Both the position numbers and the translations under genes were made by a program. From the NCBI RefSeq assembly GCF_015278255.1, contig NZ_JADIJC010000006.1:1-64000 (forward strand): a stretch of DNA of 64,000 bases, read 5' to 3'. This DNA comes from Microbacterium hibisci (GTDB lineage Bacteria; Actinomycetota; Actinomycetes; Actinomycetales; Microbacteriaceae). The notes beneath the pieces are model-generated. The model was not told the origin of the DNA and made no database searches. It worked only from the letters and a program-made list of their open reading frames with translations. Numbering within the stretch: position 1 is the stretch's first letter; each line of letters begins with the position of its first letter. Shown here piece by piece: positions 7,846 through 16,614 of the stretch.

Positions 7846-8673
7846 TCAGGCGTGCGGGGCGCGCGGCGGGGAGAGGGGGTGGAAGTCGTCGAGATCGAGG
7901 GTCGCCAGGTCGGCGGGCGCGTACGGGCTGAGCCGCACCACGTCGCCGACGACCACGACGGCGGGGGAGCGGATGCCTCGTTCCGCGGCCTGGTGCGCGA
8001 TGGTCGCGAGTGTGCCGACCGTGACCCGCTGGCGGGGTCCGTAGCCGTCCTCGACGACCGCGACGGGGCAGTCGGACCCGCGGTCGCCACGGGACAGCGT
8101 GATCGCGGAGTTCGCCAGGGTGCCGATGCCCATGAGCAGCACGACCGTGTGGTCGCGGCCGCCGCTGAGCGCTGCGATCTGATCGTGGGCGGTCGCGACG
8201 GTGAAGGCGGTCGCGACGCCGCGATGGGTCAGCGGGATGCCGGCGATGGCGGGCACCGAGATGGCGCTGGTGATGCCGGGCACCACCTCGACGACCACGC
8301 CCGCCTCCTGGCACGCGTGCAGCTCTTCGCCGCCGCGGCCGAAGACGTACGGGTCGCCGCCCTTGAGCCGGACGACGGTCTTGCCGTCGTGGGCGAGCTG
8401 CACGAGCAGGGCGTTGATCGCGTCCTGCGGCACGGCGTGGTGGCCGGGGAGCTTGCCGACGTCGACGACCTCGGCCCGCAGCTGCACGCCGTCGGCGGCG
8501 AGGCCGTCGAGCACCGCGCGGGCGCCGAGCCGGTCGGCGACGATGACGTCCGCCGCCTCCAGGGCGCGCAGGCCCTTGACGGTGAGGAGTCCCGCGTCGC
8601 CGGGGCCGGCCCCGACCAGCCACACCTTTCCGGTGGGCGTCGATTCCGGTCCCTGAGCCTGTCGAAGGGTCAT
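7846..8673 (-). CDS. cobA: Uroporphyrinogen-III C-methyltransferase
   Basis: A 275-residue SAM-dependent methyltransferase that converts uroporphyrinogen III to precorrin-2, the first step towards siroheme. The glycine-rich loop VGAGPGDAGLLT (20-31), LKGGDPYVFGRG and the VPGITSAISVPAIAGIPLTHRG motif are all present. It is the monofunctional form without the CysG dehydrogenase/chelatase domain, so the NAD-dependent oxidation step must be encoded elsewhere, while a CbiX-type chelatase opens the same operon. The ATG start overlaps the permease stop (ATGA). Its first ten residues (MTLRQAQGPE) are encoded by a dispersed repeat. Confidence 0.93.
   Translation of the reverse strand: MTLRQAQGPESTPTGKVWLVGAGPGDAGLLTVKGLRALEAADVIVADRLGARAVLDGLAADGVQLRAEVVDVGKLPGHHAVPQDAINALLVQLAHDGKTVVRLKGGDPYVFGRGGEELHACQEAGVVVEVVPGITSAISVPAIAGIPLTHRGVATAFTVATAHDQIAALSGGRDHTVVLLMGIGTLANSAITLSRGDRGSDCPVAVVEDGYGPRQRVTVGTLATIAHQAAERGIRSPAVVVVGDVVRLSPYAPADLATLDLDDFHPLSPPRAPHA
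8651..8669. repeat. Dispersed CCCTGAGCCTGTCGAAGGG element
   Basis: This 19-mer forms the 5' end of cobA. From memory of actinobacterial genomes, closely related sequences are scattered widely in Microbacteriaceae; that prevalence is not checked here. It contributes residues LRQAQGP to CobA. Confidence 0.5.
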
Positions 8674-9653
8674 CGGGCACCTCCTGTGATGAGCAGGCCG
8701 CGGCGCTTCAGCATCCGCCGCTCGAGCGGGCCGAAGAAGACGAGCTCGATGAGGATGCCGATCGCGAGGATGAGGATGATCGTGGCGAGCACGCCCGCGA
8801 GGTCGGCGAGCTCGCGGGACTGCTGCAGCATCGAGCCGAGCCCGAAGCCGATCGAGCCGCCGGTCGCGATGATCTCCGCCGCCATGAGCGAGCGCCACGA
8901 GAACGCCCAGCCCTGCTTGAGGCCGGCGAGGTAGCCGGGGAGCGCGGCGGGCAGGATGACCGCCGTGGCGAGCTGCCAGCGGGAGGCGCCGAGCACGGTT
9001 CCGACGCGGCGCAGCTGCGGCGGCACCTGGTCGATGCCGGCGATGAGGCCGTTGACGATCGACGGGATGGCGCCCATGAGGATCACGAAGTAGACGGTGG
9101 CGTCGGAAAGGCCGAACCAGATGATGGCGGCGGGCACCCACGCGACCGACGGCAGCACCTGCAGGCCGGAGATGATCGGGCCGACGGCGCGGCGGATGGG
9201 CCGCACCTCGGCTAGCAGCAGGCCGATGGGCGTGCCGACGACGATCGCGATGAGGAAGCCGACGATGCCGCGCTCGAGGCTCGTCGCCACGGCCTCCTGC
9301 AGGCGGCCGGTGTCCCACGCCAGGCCCAGCGCGTTCCACACGTCGACGGGGCTCGGCACCTTGTCGGGCCGAGGGTCCGCGATCACGACGTAGAGCTGCC
9401 ACGCCACGATCAGGAGGATCAGGAAGACGATCGGCGGCACGACGCTCGCCGTGACGCGGCGCCATCGCCCGGCGCCGTGGCCGGCGTCGGTCTGGAGCTT
9501 GTCGAGGCCGGCCTCGAGTGAGCGGAGGTCGTCCCCCTCGGTCGTTGAGCGAGCGGCGCGAGACGAAACGTCGCCGGTCGGCTCGAGGCGTTTCGTCTCG
9601 TTCGTCCCTCGCTCGCTCAACGACCGGGTGGAGGCGTCGGTGTCATGCGGCAT
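8670..9653 (-). CDS. ABC transporter permease, SsuC/TauC type
   Basis: A 327-residue membrane subunit of a nitrate/sulfonate/taurine-type importer. About six transmembrane helices start near residue 70, and the EAA loop (VGTVLGASRWQLATAVILPAALPGYLAGLKQGWAFSW, in part) contacts the ATPase. The first ~60 residues are a hydrophilic extension; residues about 10-40 are translated from the long inverted repeat at 9539-9626 and are atypical for the family. The gene overlaps the upstream ATPase gene by 11 bases and the downstream cobA by four. No alkanesulfonate or taurine oxygenase accompanies it, so its substrate could be sulfate, an organosulfonate or a sulfate ester. Confidence 0.88.
   Translation of the reverse strand: MPHDTDASTRSLSERGTNETKRLEPTGDVSSRAARSTTEGDDLRSLEAGLDKLQTDAGHGAGRWRRVTASVVPPIVFLILLIVAWQLYVVIADPRPDKVPSPVDVWNALGLAWDTGRLQEAVATSLERGIVGFLIAIVVGTPIGLLLAEVRPIRRAVGPIISGLQVLPSVAWVPAAIIWFGLSDATVYFVILMGAIPSIVNGLIAGIDQVPPQLRRVGTVLGASRWQLATAVILPAALPGYLAGLKQGWAFSWRSLMAAEIIATGGSIGFGLGSMLQQSRELADLAGVLATIILILAIGILIELVFFGPLERRMLKRRGLLITGGAR
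9539..9626. repeat. Long inverted repeat within the permease gene
   Basis: CGGTCGTTGAGCGAGCG (9539-9555) is complementary to CGCTCGCTCAACGACCG (9610-9626), and CGAGACGAAACG (9559-9570) to CGTTTCGTCTCG (9589-9600). The same left arm occurs at 30096-30112 after dnaJ, so this is a dispersed palindromic repeat that here lies in coding sequence. Confidence 0.75.
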
Positions 9654-10542
9654 TGCGGCGGATCTCCTTCCGCAGCTCGTCGGTGATCTCCACCGAGAGG
9701 GCGGCGACCTCGGGCGACTCGATGCGACGGCCCGCAGTCTTGCCGATCTTCCACTCCTGCACGATGCGGCCGGGCCGGCTGCCCATCAGCACGACGCGCT
9801 GGCCGAGGCGCGCGGCCTCCCGCACGTTGTGGGTGACGAACACGATGGTGCGACCGGTCGCGCGCCAGACGCGCTCGAGCTCCTCATGGAGCAGGTCGCG
9901 GGTGATGGCGTCGAGCGCGGCGAACGGCTCGTCCATCAGCAGCACGGGCCGGTCCTGCGCGAGCGCGCGGGCGAGCGCGACGCGTTGCCGCATGCCGCCC
10001 GACAGCTCGTGCGGGCGCTTTTCGGCGGCATCCGCGAGGTTCACCGTGTCGAGCAGGGCGAGCGCCTTCTCACGGCGCTCGCCGCGGGGCACACCCCGCA
10101 GGCGCAGGGCCAGCTCGACGTTCTTGCGCGCCGTGAGCCAGGGCATGAGCGCCGACTCCTGGAACATGACTGCCGAACCCTCGTCGGGGGTGTCGATGCG
10201 GCCCGCCGTCGGCCGCTCGAGCCCCGCGATGAGGTTCAGCAGCGTGGACTTGCCGCATCCCGATGCGCCCAGCAGGCACACGAACTCGCCCGGCGCGATG
10301 TCGAGCGACACGTCGTCGAGCACGATCGGGCCCGAGCCGAACCGCTTGGAGACGCCGTCGATGCGGACGGCCGGTGCCGGCGCGGGGGCCGCAACGGGCA
10401 CGGGCGTGACGCTGTCGAAGCTCGGACCGAGTGGGTTGGTCGTGCCCGTCGAAGCGGGCGCGCCCGCCTCCGGGGCGCTGTGCGCTGCCCCGGAGGCGGA
10501 AGCCGGCGTGGCAGCTGCCTGTGAGCCGGATGCGGTGCCCAT
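9643..10542 (-). CDS. ABC transporter ATP-binding protein, SsuB/TauB type
   Basis: The 299-residue ATPase energises the importer encoded with it. Walker A (LGASGCGKST), the signature LSGGMRQRVALARAL, Walker B (PVLLMDEPFAALD) and the switch His (THNVREA) are intact. The first ~55 residues are an Ala/Pro-rich extension absent from most homologues; the core begins at VRIDGVSKRFG. The ATG at 10542 lies one base after the binding-protein stop, which favours this start over upstream in-frame codons. Confidence 0.9.
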   Translation of the reverse strand: MGTASGSQAAATPASASGAAHSAPEAGAPASTGTTNPLGPSFDSVTPVPVAAPAPAPAVRIDGVSKRFGSGPIVLDDVSLDIAPGEFVCLLGASGCGKSTLLNLIAGLERPTAGRIDTPDEGSAVMFQESALMPWLTARKNVELALRLRGVPRGERREKALALLDTVNLADAAEKRPHELSGGMRQRVALARALAQDRPVLLMDEPFAALDAITRDLLHEELERVWRATGRTIVFVTHNVREAARLGQRVVLMGSRPGRIVQEWKIGKTAGRRIESPEVAALSVEITDELRKEIRRNAA

Positions 10543-10543
10543 G

Positions 10544-11623
10544 TCAGTCCTCGCCGAGTCCTGCCGCCGAGACGGGCTCAGCACCCGCGGCCTCGAGCTG
10601 ATCGTTGAGCAGGCGCAGGTCGAACAGGCCCTCGATCGAGCCCTCCTTCTGCGTGCCTGCTTCGATGCCGTTCTCGACGAGCGTCTCGAACGTGTCGGCG
10701 TGCGGGTCGACCGAGAACGTGACGTGCTCGAGCGCGCGCTGGATGACGGCATCCGCCAGCGGCTTGCCGGTCTCCTTCTCGATCGCGCCGTTGATCACGG
10801 CCGGCGCCTGGTCGGCGTTGTCGGCGATCCACTGCACGGCGGCCTCGTGGCCCTTCAGCAGGTCGGCGACCACGTCGGGGTGCTCGTCGAGGAACTCCTT
10901 GCGCACCAGCAGGACGGTGGTGGGGAATTCGCCGTCCTCCCAGAGGTCCGCCTCGTCCTGCAGCACGTGCGCGCCGGCGTCCACGATCAGTCGCGACACC
11001 CACGGCTCGGGCAGCCACGCGCCGTCGAGCTGACCGTCCTGGAAGAGCGTCAGCGTCTGCGCGTTCTCGGTGGGCGTGATCTGCACGTCGCCGCCGCCCG
11101 AGGTGTCGGTCTCGAAGCCCTCGTCGGCGAGCCACACACGGGCCGCCACGTCCTGGGTGTTGCCCAGCTGCGGCGTCGCGATGGTCGTGCCCTCGAGGTC
11201 GGCCGGGTCGTCGATGCCCTCGCGCACGACGAGCGCCGCGCCACCGGTCGCCGCACCGGCGATGATGCGGGCCGATTCGCCGCCGGACTGGATGAACGTG
11301 TTGATCGACGGGTTCGGGCCGATGTAGGTCGCGTCGATCGCGCCGGCCGACAGCGCCTCGATGGCGGCGGGGCCGGCGTTGAAGACCTGCGTGGTCACCT
11401 CGACGTCGTCGAGGGCCTCGTCGAACAGTCCCTCTTCGAGCCCGACGAGCGCCGGTGCATGCGTGACGTTCGCGAAGTAGCCGAGTCGCAGCTCGCTCAC
11501 CGACGGGCTGTCGCCCTCGGCCGCGGTGTCGCTCGTGCCCGCCGCCGCGGAGGCGCAGCCGGCCATCATGGCCGCCACGAGTCCCAGGGTTGTGAGTGCT
11601 GTCGCGGTGCGGATTTTGTTCAC
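10544..11623 (-). CDS. ABC substrate-binding lipoprotein, aliphatic sulfonate/nitrate type
   Basis: A 359-residue lipoprotein. The signal peptide ends in a lipobox (VAAMMAGC) and the mature part is a SsuA/TauA/NrtA-type binding domain (LRLGYFANVTHAPALVGLEEG, then EALSAGAIDATYIGPNPSINTF). It should capture a small anion outside the cell and deliver it to the permease. The ATG is preceded by AAGGAGGCGACACC. It lies 56 bases after cysN and begins the transporter block of the sulfur operon, which supports a sulfur-containing ligand, though the ligand itself is not readable. Confidence 0.88.
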   Translation of the reverse strand: MNKIRTATALTTLGLVAAMMAGCASAAAGTSDTAAEGDSPSVSELRLGYFANVTHAPALVGLEEGLFDEALDDVEVTTQVFNAGPAAIEALSAGAIDATYIGPNPSINTFIQSGGESARIIAGAATGGAALVVREGIDDPADLEGTTIATPQLGNTQDVAARVWLADEGFETDTSGGGDVQITPTENAQTLTLFQDGQLDGAWLPEPWVSRLIVDAGAHVLQDEADLWEDGEFPTTVLLVRKEFLDEHPDVVADLLKGHEAAVQWIADNADQAPAVINGAIEKETGKPLADAVIQRALEHVTFSVDPHADTFETLVENGIEAGTQKEGSIEGLFDLRLLNDQLEAAGAEPVSAAGLGED

Positions 11624-11679
11624 GGTGTCGCCTCCTTAGATTCGGTGTTGCTCGGTGGGATGGTGCGGTCCGGGACGGT

Positions 11680-12990
11680 TCAGTCGCGGACGATGCCGGC
11701 GGCGAGCGTCGCGCCGTCGGACGGGTGGATCACGAGGAACGAGCCCCCGTGGCGGCTGGTGGCGTATGCCTCCAGCGGCAGGTCGGCGGCCACCCGCAGG
11801 CGCACGCGGCCGATGTCGTTGGTCTCGAGCGTCTGCGCCGGCTCGTGGGTGAGCGCGTCGAGGTCGTAGCGCGACTCGATCTGCGCGACGATCGCCTGTA
11901 CGGTCGCGGTGCCGTGCTTGACGAGGACGCGGATGCCGGGGGTCAGTGCCCGCACGTCGAGCTGGAACAGCTCGGCTGCGAACTCGCGACGTGCCGCCGG
12001 CAGCGAGCCCGCCGCGACCACGAGGGCGCCGCGCGCGGTGTCGATGTCGTCGGCGAACTCGAGCGAGACGGACTGCGGTGCCGTCGCCTCGTCGACCTCG
12101 GCGCCGGCCGAGCGGATGCCGGTGACCGTGGTGGCGCGGCCGGCCGGGAAGATCTCCACCCGGTCGCCGACGCGCACGACGCCGCTCGAGATGCGGCCGG
12201 CGACCGCGCGGTAGTCGCGCAGGCGCTCCGCCTCGGCGGGATCGATGCCGGGTGCGAGACCGCCCTGCGGGCGGAGCACGAGCTGCACCGGAAGCCGCAG
12301 CGGCTCGAGCTCGCGCTCGGTCTGATCGGCGGCCGGAAGGGTCTCGAGCAGTTCGAGCAGCGCAGGACCCTCGTACCAGGGCGTGCGCTCCGAGCGGTCG
12401 ACGATGTTGTCACCCTCGAGGGCCGACACGGGGATGACGTGCAGGTCTTCGATGCCGAGCTCGGTCGCCACGGACTCGGCCTGTGCGGCGACCTCGGCGA
12501 ACGTCTCCTGCGAGAAGCCGACCAGGTCGATCTTGTTGACCGCGACGATCACGTGGGGCACGCGCAGGAGGGCGACGACCGCCAGGTGGCGCTTGGTCTG
12601 CTCGAGCACGCCCTTGCGGCCGTCGACCAGCACCACGACCGCGTCGGCGGTGGTGGCGCCGGTGACCATGTTGCGCGTGTACTGCACGTGGCCGGGGCAG
12701 TCGGCGAGGATGAACGACCGCGACCCGGTAGAGAAGTAGCGGTACGCGACGTCGATCGTGATGCCCTGTTCGCGCTCGGCGCGCAGGCCGTCGGTGAGGA
12801 GCGCGAAGTCGAAGTCGCCGTGCGCGAAGCCGCGGTCGGCCGAGGTGCGCGCGACCTGCTCGAGCTGGTCGGCGAGGATCGCCTTCGAGTCGTGCAGCAG
12901 GCGGCCGACGAGCGTCGACTTGCCGTCGTCGACCGAGCCCGCCGTCGCGAACCGGAAGAGCGTCGGCTGAGCGGTGAGAGTCGCGGTCAT
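11680..12990 (-). CDS. cysN: Sulfate adenylyltransferase subunit 1 (GTPase)
   Basis: A 436-residue EF-Tu-like GTPase that drives ATP sulfurylase, coupling GTP hydrolysis to APS synthesis. G1 GSVDDGKST (18-26), G3 DCPGH, and G4 NKID are all present, followed by two beta-barrel domains. There is no fused CysC kinase domain, in line with direct reduction of APS rather than PAPS. The reading frame extends upstream, but the ATG at 12990 shares one base with the cysD stop (TGATG) and gives the family N terminus. Confidence 0.95.
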   Translation of the reverse strand: MTATLTAQPTLFRFATAGSVDDGKSTLVGRLLHDSKAILADQLEQVARTSADRGFAHGDFDFALLTDGLRAEREQGITIDVAYRYFSTGSRSFILADCPGHVQYTRNMVTGATTADAVVVLVDGRKGVLEQTKRHLAVVALLRVPHVIVAVNKIDLVGFSQETFAEVAAQAESVATELGIEDLHVIPVSALEGDNIVDRSERTPWYEGPALLELLETLPAADQTERELEPLRLPVQLVLRPQGGLAPGIDPAEAERLRDYRAVAGRISSGVVRVGDRVEIFPAGRATTVTGIRSAGAEVDEATAPQSVSLEFADDIDTARGALVVAAGSLPAARREFAAELFQLDVRALTPGIRVLVKHGTATVQAIVAQIESRYDLDALTHEPAQTLETNDIGRVRLRVAADLPLEAYATSRHGGSFLVIHPSDGATLAAGIVRD

Positions 12991-14003
12991 CAGAAGTACC
13001 CGTCCTTCTTGCGGTCCTCCATGGCCGCCTCGCTGAGGCGGTCGTCGGCGCGGGTCGCCCCGCGCTCGGTGAGGGTGGAGACGGCGACCTCGGCGACGAT
13101 CGCGGCCAGGTCCGCGGCATCCGATTCCACCGCTCCGGTGCAGCTCATGTCGCCCACCGTGCGGTAGCGCACCGTGCGGCGCTCGACAGTCTCGTTCTCG
13201 CGCGGCGGCGAGAAGGGGCCGACCGGACGCCACATGCCGTCGCGGACGTACACGTCGCGCTCGTGCGCGAAGTACAGCGGCGGCAGCGCGATGCCCTCGC
13301 GCTCGATGTAGCGCCAGACGTCGAGCTCGGTCCAGTTCGAGATCGGGAAGGCGCGCACGTGCTGGCCCGGCGTGTGCCGGCCGTTGTACAGGCTCCAGAG
13401 CTCGGGGCGCTGGTTGCGCGGGTCCCACTGGCCGAACTCGTCGCGCAGCGAGATGATGCGCTCCTTGGCGCGGGCCTTGTCCTCGTCGCGGCGCGCGCCG
13501 CCGAAGACGGCGTCGTGGCGGCCGGCGGCGATCGCGTCGAGCAACGGCAGCGTCTGCAGCGGGTTGCGGGTGCCGTCGGCGCGTTCCTGCAGGCGGCCGT
13601 CGTCGATGTAGTCCTGCACGCGGGCGACCTCGAGACGGATGCCGAGGCGCTCGACGGTCTCGTCGCGGAAGGCCAGCACTTCGGGGAAGTTGTGGCCGGT
13701 GTCGACGTGCAGCACCGGGAAGGGCACCTTGCCCGGCGCGAAGGCCTTGGTGGCGAGGTGGAGCACCACGACGGAGTCCTTGCCGCCGGAGAACAGCAGC
13801 ACGGGCCGCTCGAACTCGGCGACGACCTCGCGGATGACGTGGATGGCCTCGGCCTCGAGCAGGTCGAGCGTCGAGAGGGCCGCGGACGCCACGCGAGAAT
13901 CGGAGATCTGCCCGAATTCGGGCGTCTCGGCCGAATCCGTCCGATTCTCGGCGGATCTCCGAGTTTCAGGCGCGGCGGGGGCGGCGGTGTTCGAGAGGGT
14001 CAT
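12990..14003 (-). CDS. cysD: Sulfate adenylyltransferase subunit 2
   Basis: The 337-residue catalytic subunit of ATP sulfurylase; it forms APS from ATP and sulfate in complex with CysN. The PP-loop SGGKDS is at 72-77 and the ARRDEDKARAKERIISLRDEFG motif follows. Typical CysD proteins begin close to the LTHLDxLEAEAIHIIREV motif, here at residue 44, so residues 1-40 are an extension; much of it (about 16-38) is encoded by a repeat element at 13894-13960. The ATG start overlaps the cysH stop (ATGA). Confidence 0.95.
   Translation of the reverse strand: MTLSNTAAPAAPETRRSAENRTDSAETPEFGQISDSRVASAALSTLDLLEAEAIHVIREVVAEFERPVLLFSGGKDSVVVLHLATKAFAPGKVPFPVLHVDTGHNFPEVLAFRDETVERLGIRLEVARVQDYIDDGRLQERADGTRNPLQTLPLLDAIAAGRHDAVFGGARRDEDKARAKERIISLRDEFGQWDPRNQRPELWSLYNGRHTPGQHVRAFPISNWTELDVWRYIEREGIALPPLYFAHERDVYVRDGMWRPVGPFSPPRENETVERRTVRYRTVGDMSCTGAVESDAADLAAIVAEVAVSTLTERGATRADDRLSEAAMEDRKKDGYF
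13894..13960. repeat. Dyad repeat inside the 5' end of cysD
   Basis: CGAGAATCGGA (13894-13904) is complementary to TCCGATTCTCG (13940-13950), and GGAGATC (13902-13908) to GATCTCC (13954-13960); a CGAATTCG palindrome sits in the middle (13913-13920). The dyad resembles the one at 33-99. It encodes a non-conserved stretch of CysD. Confidence 0.6.
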
Positions 14004-14743
14004 TCGTGGAGCCCGCATTCGATCTTGGCGGAACCGGCCCAGCGGCCGGATCGGGGGTCTTCGCCGGCGGCGACCGGCCTCGTGCACGGCTCGCAGCCGA
14101 TCGAGGGGTAGCCGAAGCCGACCAGCAGGTTCACCGGCGCCTTGTGCGCGGCGGCGTACTCCAGCACGTCGTCGAAGCTCCAGGCGGCGACCGGGTTGAC
14201 CTTGACGAGGCCGTTGCGGTCATCCCAGGTGACGAGCGGCGTGTTGGTGCGGGTGGGCGCCTCGTCGCGGCGCACTCCCGTGAACCACACCTCGTAGCCG
14301 CCGAGGGCGTCCTGCAGGGGAGCGACCTTGCGGCGCGCGCAGCACAGGCTCGCGTCGCGCTCGAAGAGCTTCGCGCCGAACTCGGCGTCCTGCTCCGCGA
14401 CCGTCTGGTCGGGGGTGATGTCGACGATCCGCACGTCGAGGGCGCGCTGCACCTCGTCGCGCGTGGCGTACGTCTCGGTGAAGTGGTACCCGGTGTCGAG
14501 GAAGAGCACGTCGACGCCCGGCAGCTGCTCCGCCACCAGGTGGGGCAGCGCGGCATCGGCCATCGAGCAGGCGACGGCTGCGGCATCCGTCCCGAAATTG
14601 CGTGCGACCCACGCGACGACATCGCGGGCGGATGCCTCGTGGTCGGTGAGGCTGCCGAGCTCGAGGTTGCCCTGCTCGGCGAGGGCCTTCAGCTCTTCGC
14701 GTGTGCGCTTGACGGCGACGCGGGGTGCGAGCGAGACGGTCAC
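14000..14743 (-). CDS. cysH: Adenylylsulfate (APS) reductase
   Basis: A 247-residue assimilatory reductase of the CysH family that reduces activated sulfate to sulfite with thioredoxin or a similar thiol donor. The CC pair (134-135) and CxxC (217, 220) are the four [4Fe-4S] ligands that mark APS- rather than PAPS-specific enzymes, and ECGLH near the C terminus supplies the catalytic Cys243. Specificity for APS agrees with the absence of CysC. The GTG start overlaps the sulfite reductase stop in a GTGA junction. Confidence 0.95.
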   Translation of the reverse strand: MTVSLAPRVAVKRTREELKALAEQGNLELGSLTDHEASARDVVAWVARNFGTDAAAVACSMADAALPHLVAEQLPGVDVLFLDTGYHFTETYATRDEVQRALDVRIVDITPDQTVAEQDAEFGAKLFERDASLCCARRKVAPLQDALGGYEVWFTGVRRDEAPTRTNTPLVTWDDRNGLVKVNPVAAWSFDDVLEYAAAHKAPVNLLVGFGYPSIGCEPCTRPVAAGEDPRSGRWAGSAKIECGLHE

Positions 14744-16473
14744 TGGAGCGCCTCCTCTTCGGCACGGTGCGCCCACTGGGCGAACGTCTCGTCGGAAGCG
14801 GCGTCGCGGTCGGCGAGGAAGCGGGTCACGACGCGCTCGACGTAGTCGGCGATGCCGTCGGCGGCGACCTTCAGTCCGCGCACGGTGCGGCCGAGACCGG
14901 GCTCGTCGCGGTCCTGCGAGGCGAGACCGCCGCCCAGGTGCACCTGGTAGCCCGGCACCTGCTCGCCGTCGATCGTGACGAGCTGGCCCTTGAGGCCGAT
15001 GTCGGCGGTCTGGATGCGCGCGCACGAGTTGGGGCATCCGTTGACGTGGAGCGAGATCGGATGCGGCAGCTCGAAGCCCTTGAGGCGCTCTTCGAGGTCG
15101 AGCACGGCCGCGGTCGCGTTGACCTTGGTCTCGACGATCGCGAGCTTGCAGAACTCGATGCCGGTGCACGCGATCGTGCCGCGGCGGATGAGGCTCGGAC
15201 GCGCCTGCAGGCCGAGCGCGTCGAGCTCGCCGATCAGCGGCTCGACGTTGTCGGCGGGGACGTCGAGGATCACGAGCTTCTGGTGCGGGGTGGTGCGCAG
15301 GCGCGTCGAGCCGTGCGCCTCGATCACATCGGCGAGCTTCGCGAGGTTCGGGCCCGAGACGCGGCCGACGATCGGGGTGACGCCGATGTAGAAGCGGCCG
15401 TCCTTCTGCTCGTGCACGCCGACGTGGTCGCCGACGGTCTTGGGCTGTGCGGGCGCGGGGCCGTCGGGCAGCGCGTAGCCGAGGTACTCGTCCTGCAGCA
15501 CCTGACGGAACTTCTCGGTGCCCCACTCGGCGAGGAGGAACTTCAGCCGCGCCTTGTTGCGCAGGCGCCGGTAGCCGTAGTCGCGGAAGATCTGGGTGAC
15601 GCCGTGCCAGACGTCGGCCACCTCGTCGGGACGCACGAAGGTGCCGAGGCGCTCGCCGAGGCGGGGCGTGGTCGACAGTGCGCCGCCGACCCACAGGTCG
15701 TAGCCGATCCCCAGCTCGGGGTGCTCGACGGCGACGAACGCCACGTCGTTGATCTCGTGCACGACGTCCTGGCTCGGGTGGCCGGTGATCGCGGACTTGA
15801 ACTTGCGCGGGAGGTTCGCGAGCGTCTCGTCGCGGAGGAACCGCGAGGTGATCTCCTGGATCTGCGGCGTCGGGTCGATGAGCTCGTCGGCCGCGATGCC
15901 CGCGACGGGCGAACCGAGGATCACGCGCGGCACGTCGCCGCACGCCTCGGTGGTCTGCAGGCCCACGGCCTCGAGCCGGCGCCAGATCTCGGGGATGTCC
16001 TCGACGCGGATCCAGTGCAGCTGGATGTTCTGGCGGTCGGTGATGTCGGCGGTGTCCCGCGCGAACTCGGTCGAGATGCCGGCGACGACGCGCAGCTGCT
16101 CGGTGGTGAGCTGGCCGCCGTCGATGCGGACGCGCAGCATGAAGTACTCGTCCTCGAGCTCTTCGGGCGTCAGCGTGGCGGTGCGGCCGCCGTCGATCCC
16201 GGGCTTGCGCTGGGTGTAGAGACCCCACACGCGGAACCGCCCGTGCAGATCGGTGGGGTCGATCGACGCGAAGCCGCCCTTCGAGTACGTGTTCTCGATG
16301 CGCTCGCGGACACTGAGGCCGTTGTCGACCTGCTTCCACTCCTCGTTGCCGTTGAGCGGGGTCGTGCCGTCGATCTTCCACTGTCCGTTGGGCTTCGACG
16401 ACGCACGCGGCGGGCGCACGGCCGCGCGGGGACGGTCGCCGGCCGCGCGCGGTTCGGTGTCGCTGATGGTCAC
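14740..16473 (-). CDS. sir: Ferredoxin-dependent sulfite/nitrite reductase family enzyme (sulfite reductase)
   Basis: This 577-residue siroheme/[4Fe-4S] enzyme reduces sulfite to sulfide with six electrons from ferredoxin. The cluster and siroheme ligands are the Cys pairs 436/442 (IACTGIEFC) and 480/484 (NGCPNSC); the two-fold ferredoxin-nitrite/sulfite repeat architecture is complete. Sequence alone does not exclude nitrite as substrate, but its operon with cysHDN makes sulfite the likely one. An ATG 19 codons upstream exists; I choose the GTG at 16473 because GGAGG stands six bases before it. Confidence 0.92.
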   Translation of the reverse strand: MTISDTEPRAAGDRPRAAVRPPRASSKPNGQWKIDGTTPLNGNEEWKQVDNGLSVRERIENTYSKGGFASIDPTDLHGRFRVWGLYTQRKPGIDGGRTATLTPEELEDEYFMLRVRIDGGQLTTEQLRVVAGISTEFARDTADITDRQNIQLHWIRVEDIPEIWRRLEAVGLQTTEACGDVPRVILGSPVAGIAADELIDPTPQIQEITSRFLRDETLANLPRKFKSAITGHPSQDVVHEINDVAFVAVEHPELGIGYDLWVGGALSTTPRLGERLGTFVRPDEVADVWHGVTQIFRDYGYRRLRNKARLKFLLAEWGTEKFRQVLQDEYLGYALPDGPAPAQPKTVGDHVGVHEQKDGRFYIGVTPIVGRVSGPNLAKLADVIEAHGSTRLRTTPHQKLVILDVPADNVEPLIGELDALGLQARPSLIRRGTIACTGIEFCKLAIVETKVNATAAVLDLEERLKGFELPHPISLHVNGCPNSCARIQTADIGLKGQLVTIDGEQVPGYQVHLGGGLASQDRDEPGLGRTVRGLKVAADGIADYVERVVTRFLADRDAASDETFAQWAHRAEEEALQ

Positions 16474-16492
16474 GGTGGCCTCCGGGTGAGAT

Positions 16493-16510
16493 CCCGAGGC
16501 GTCCCTCGGG
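16493..16510 (-). promoter_or_regulatory. Leader hairpin before sulfite reductase
   Basis: CCCGAGG and CCTCGGG form a 7-bp stem with a 4-base loop about 20 bases upstream of the start codon, just 5' of the ribosome binding site on the transcript. An alternative pairing (GGTCCC with GGGAC) competes with it. A role in translation control is possible but unproven. Confidence 0.45.
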
Positions 16511-16574
16511 TGGGACCCTATCGAGTCCATTCCGCAAGGCTAAAAACGACTCGACCGCGCACCTATCCGAGCGT

Positions 16575-16614
16575 CAAGTGACGTTACCCGGCGTAACGGG
16601 GCGTCACACACTTG
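16575..16614. promoter_or_regulatory. Nested dyad between the chelatase and sulfite reductase genes
   Basis: Three overlapping arm pairs share one centre: CAAGTG/CACTTG (16575-16580, 16609-16614), GTGACG/CGTCAC (16578-16583, 16602-16607) and CGTTAC/GTAACG (16582-16587, 16593-16598). It lies about 100 bases before the sulfite reductase start, so it may be an operator for the sulfur operon or a terminator for the preceding gene. Confidence 0.5.

Noticed and set aside
16474..16530. Sulfite reductase start at the upstream ATG (16530)
   Set aside because: No ribosome site there, and the extension would translate the leader hairpin; GGAGG stands before the GTG at 16473.
14725..16581. 618-codon plus-strand frame opposite sulfite reductase
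   Set aside because: Low-complexity antisense shadow; the minus strand encodes a complete, motif-rich sulfite reductase.
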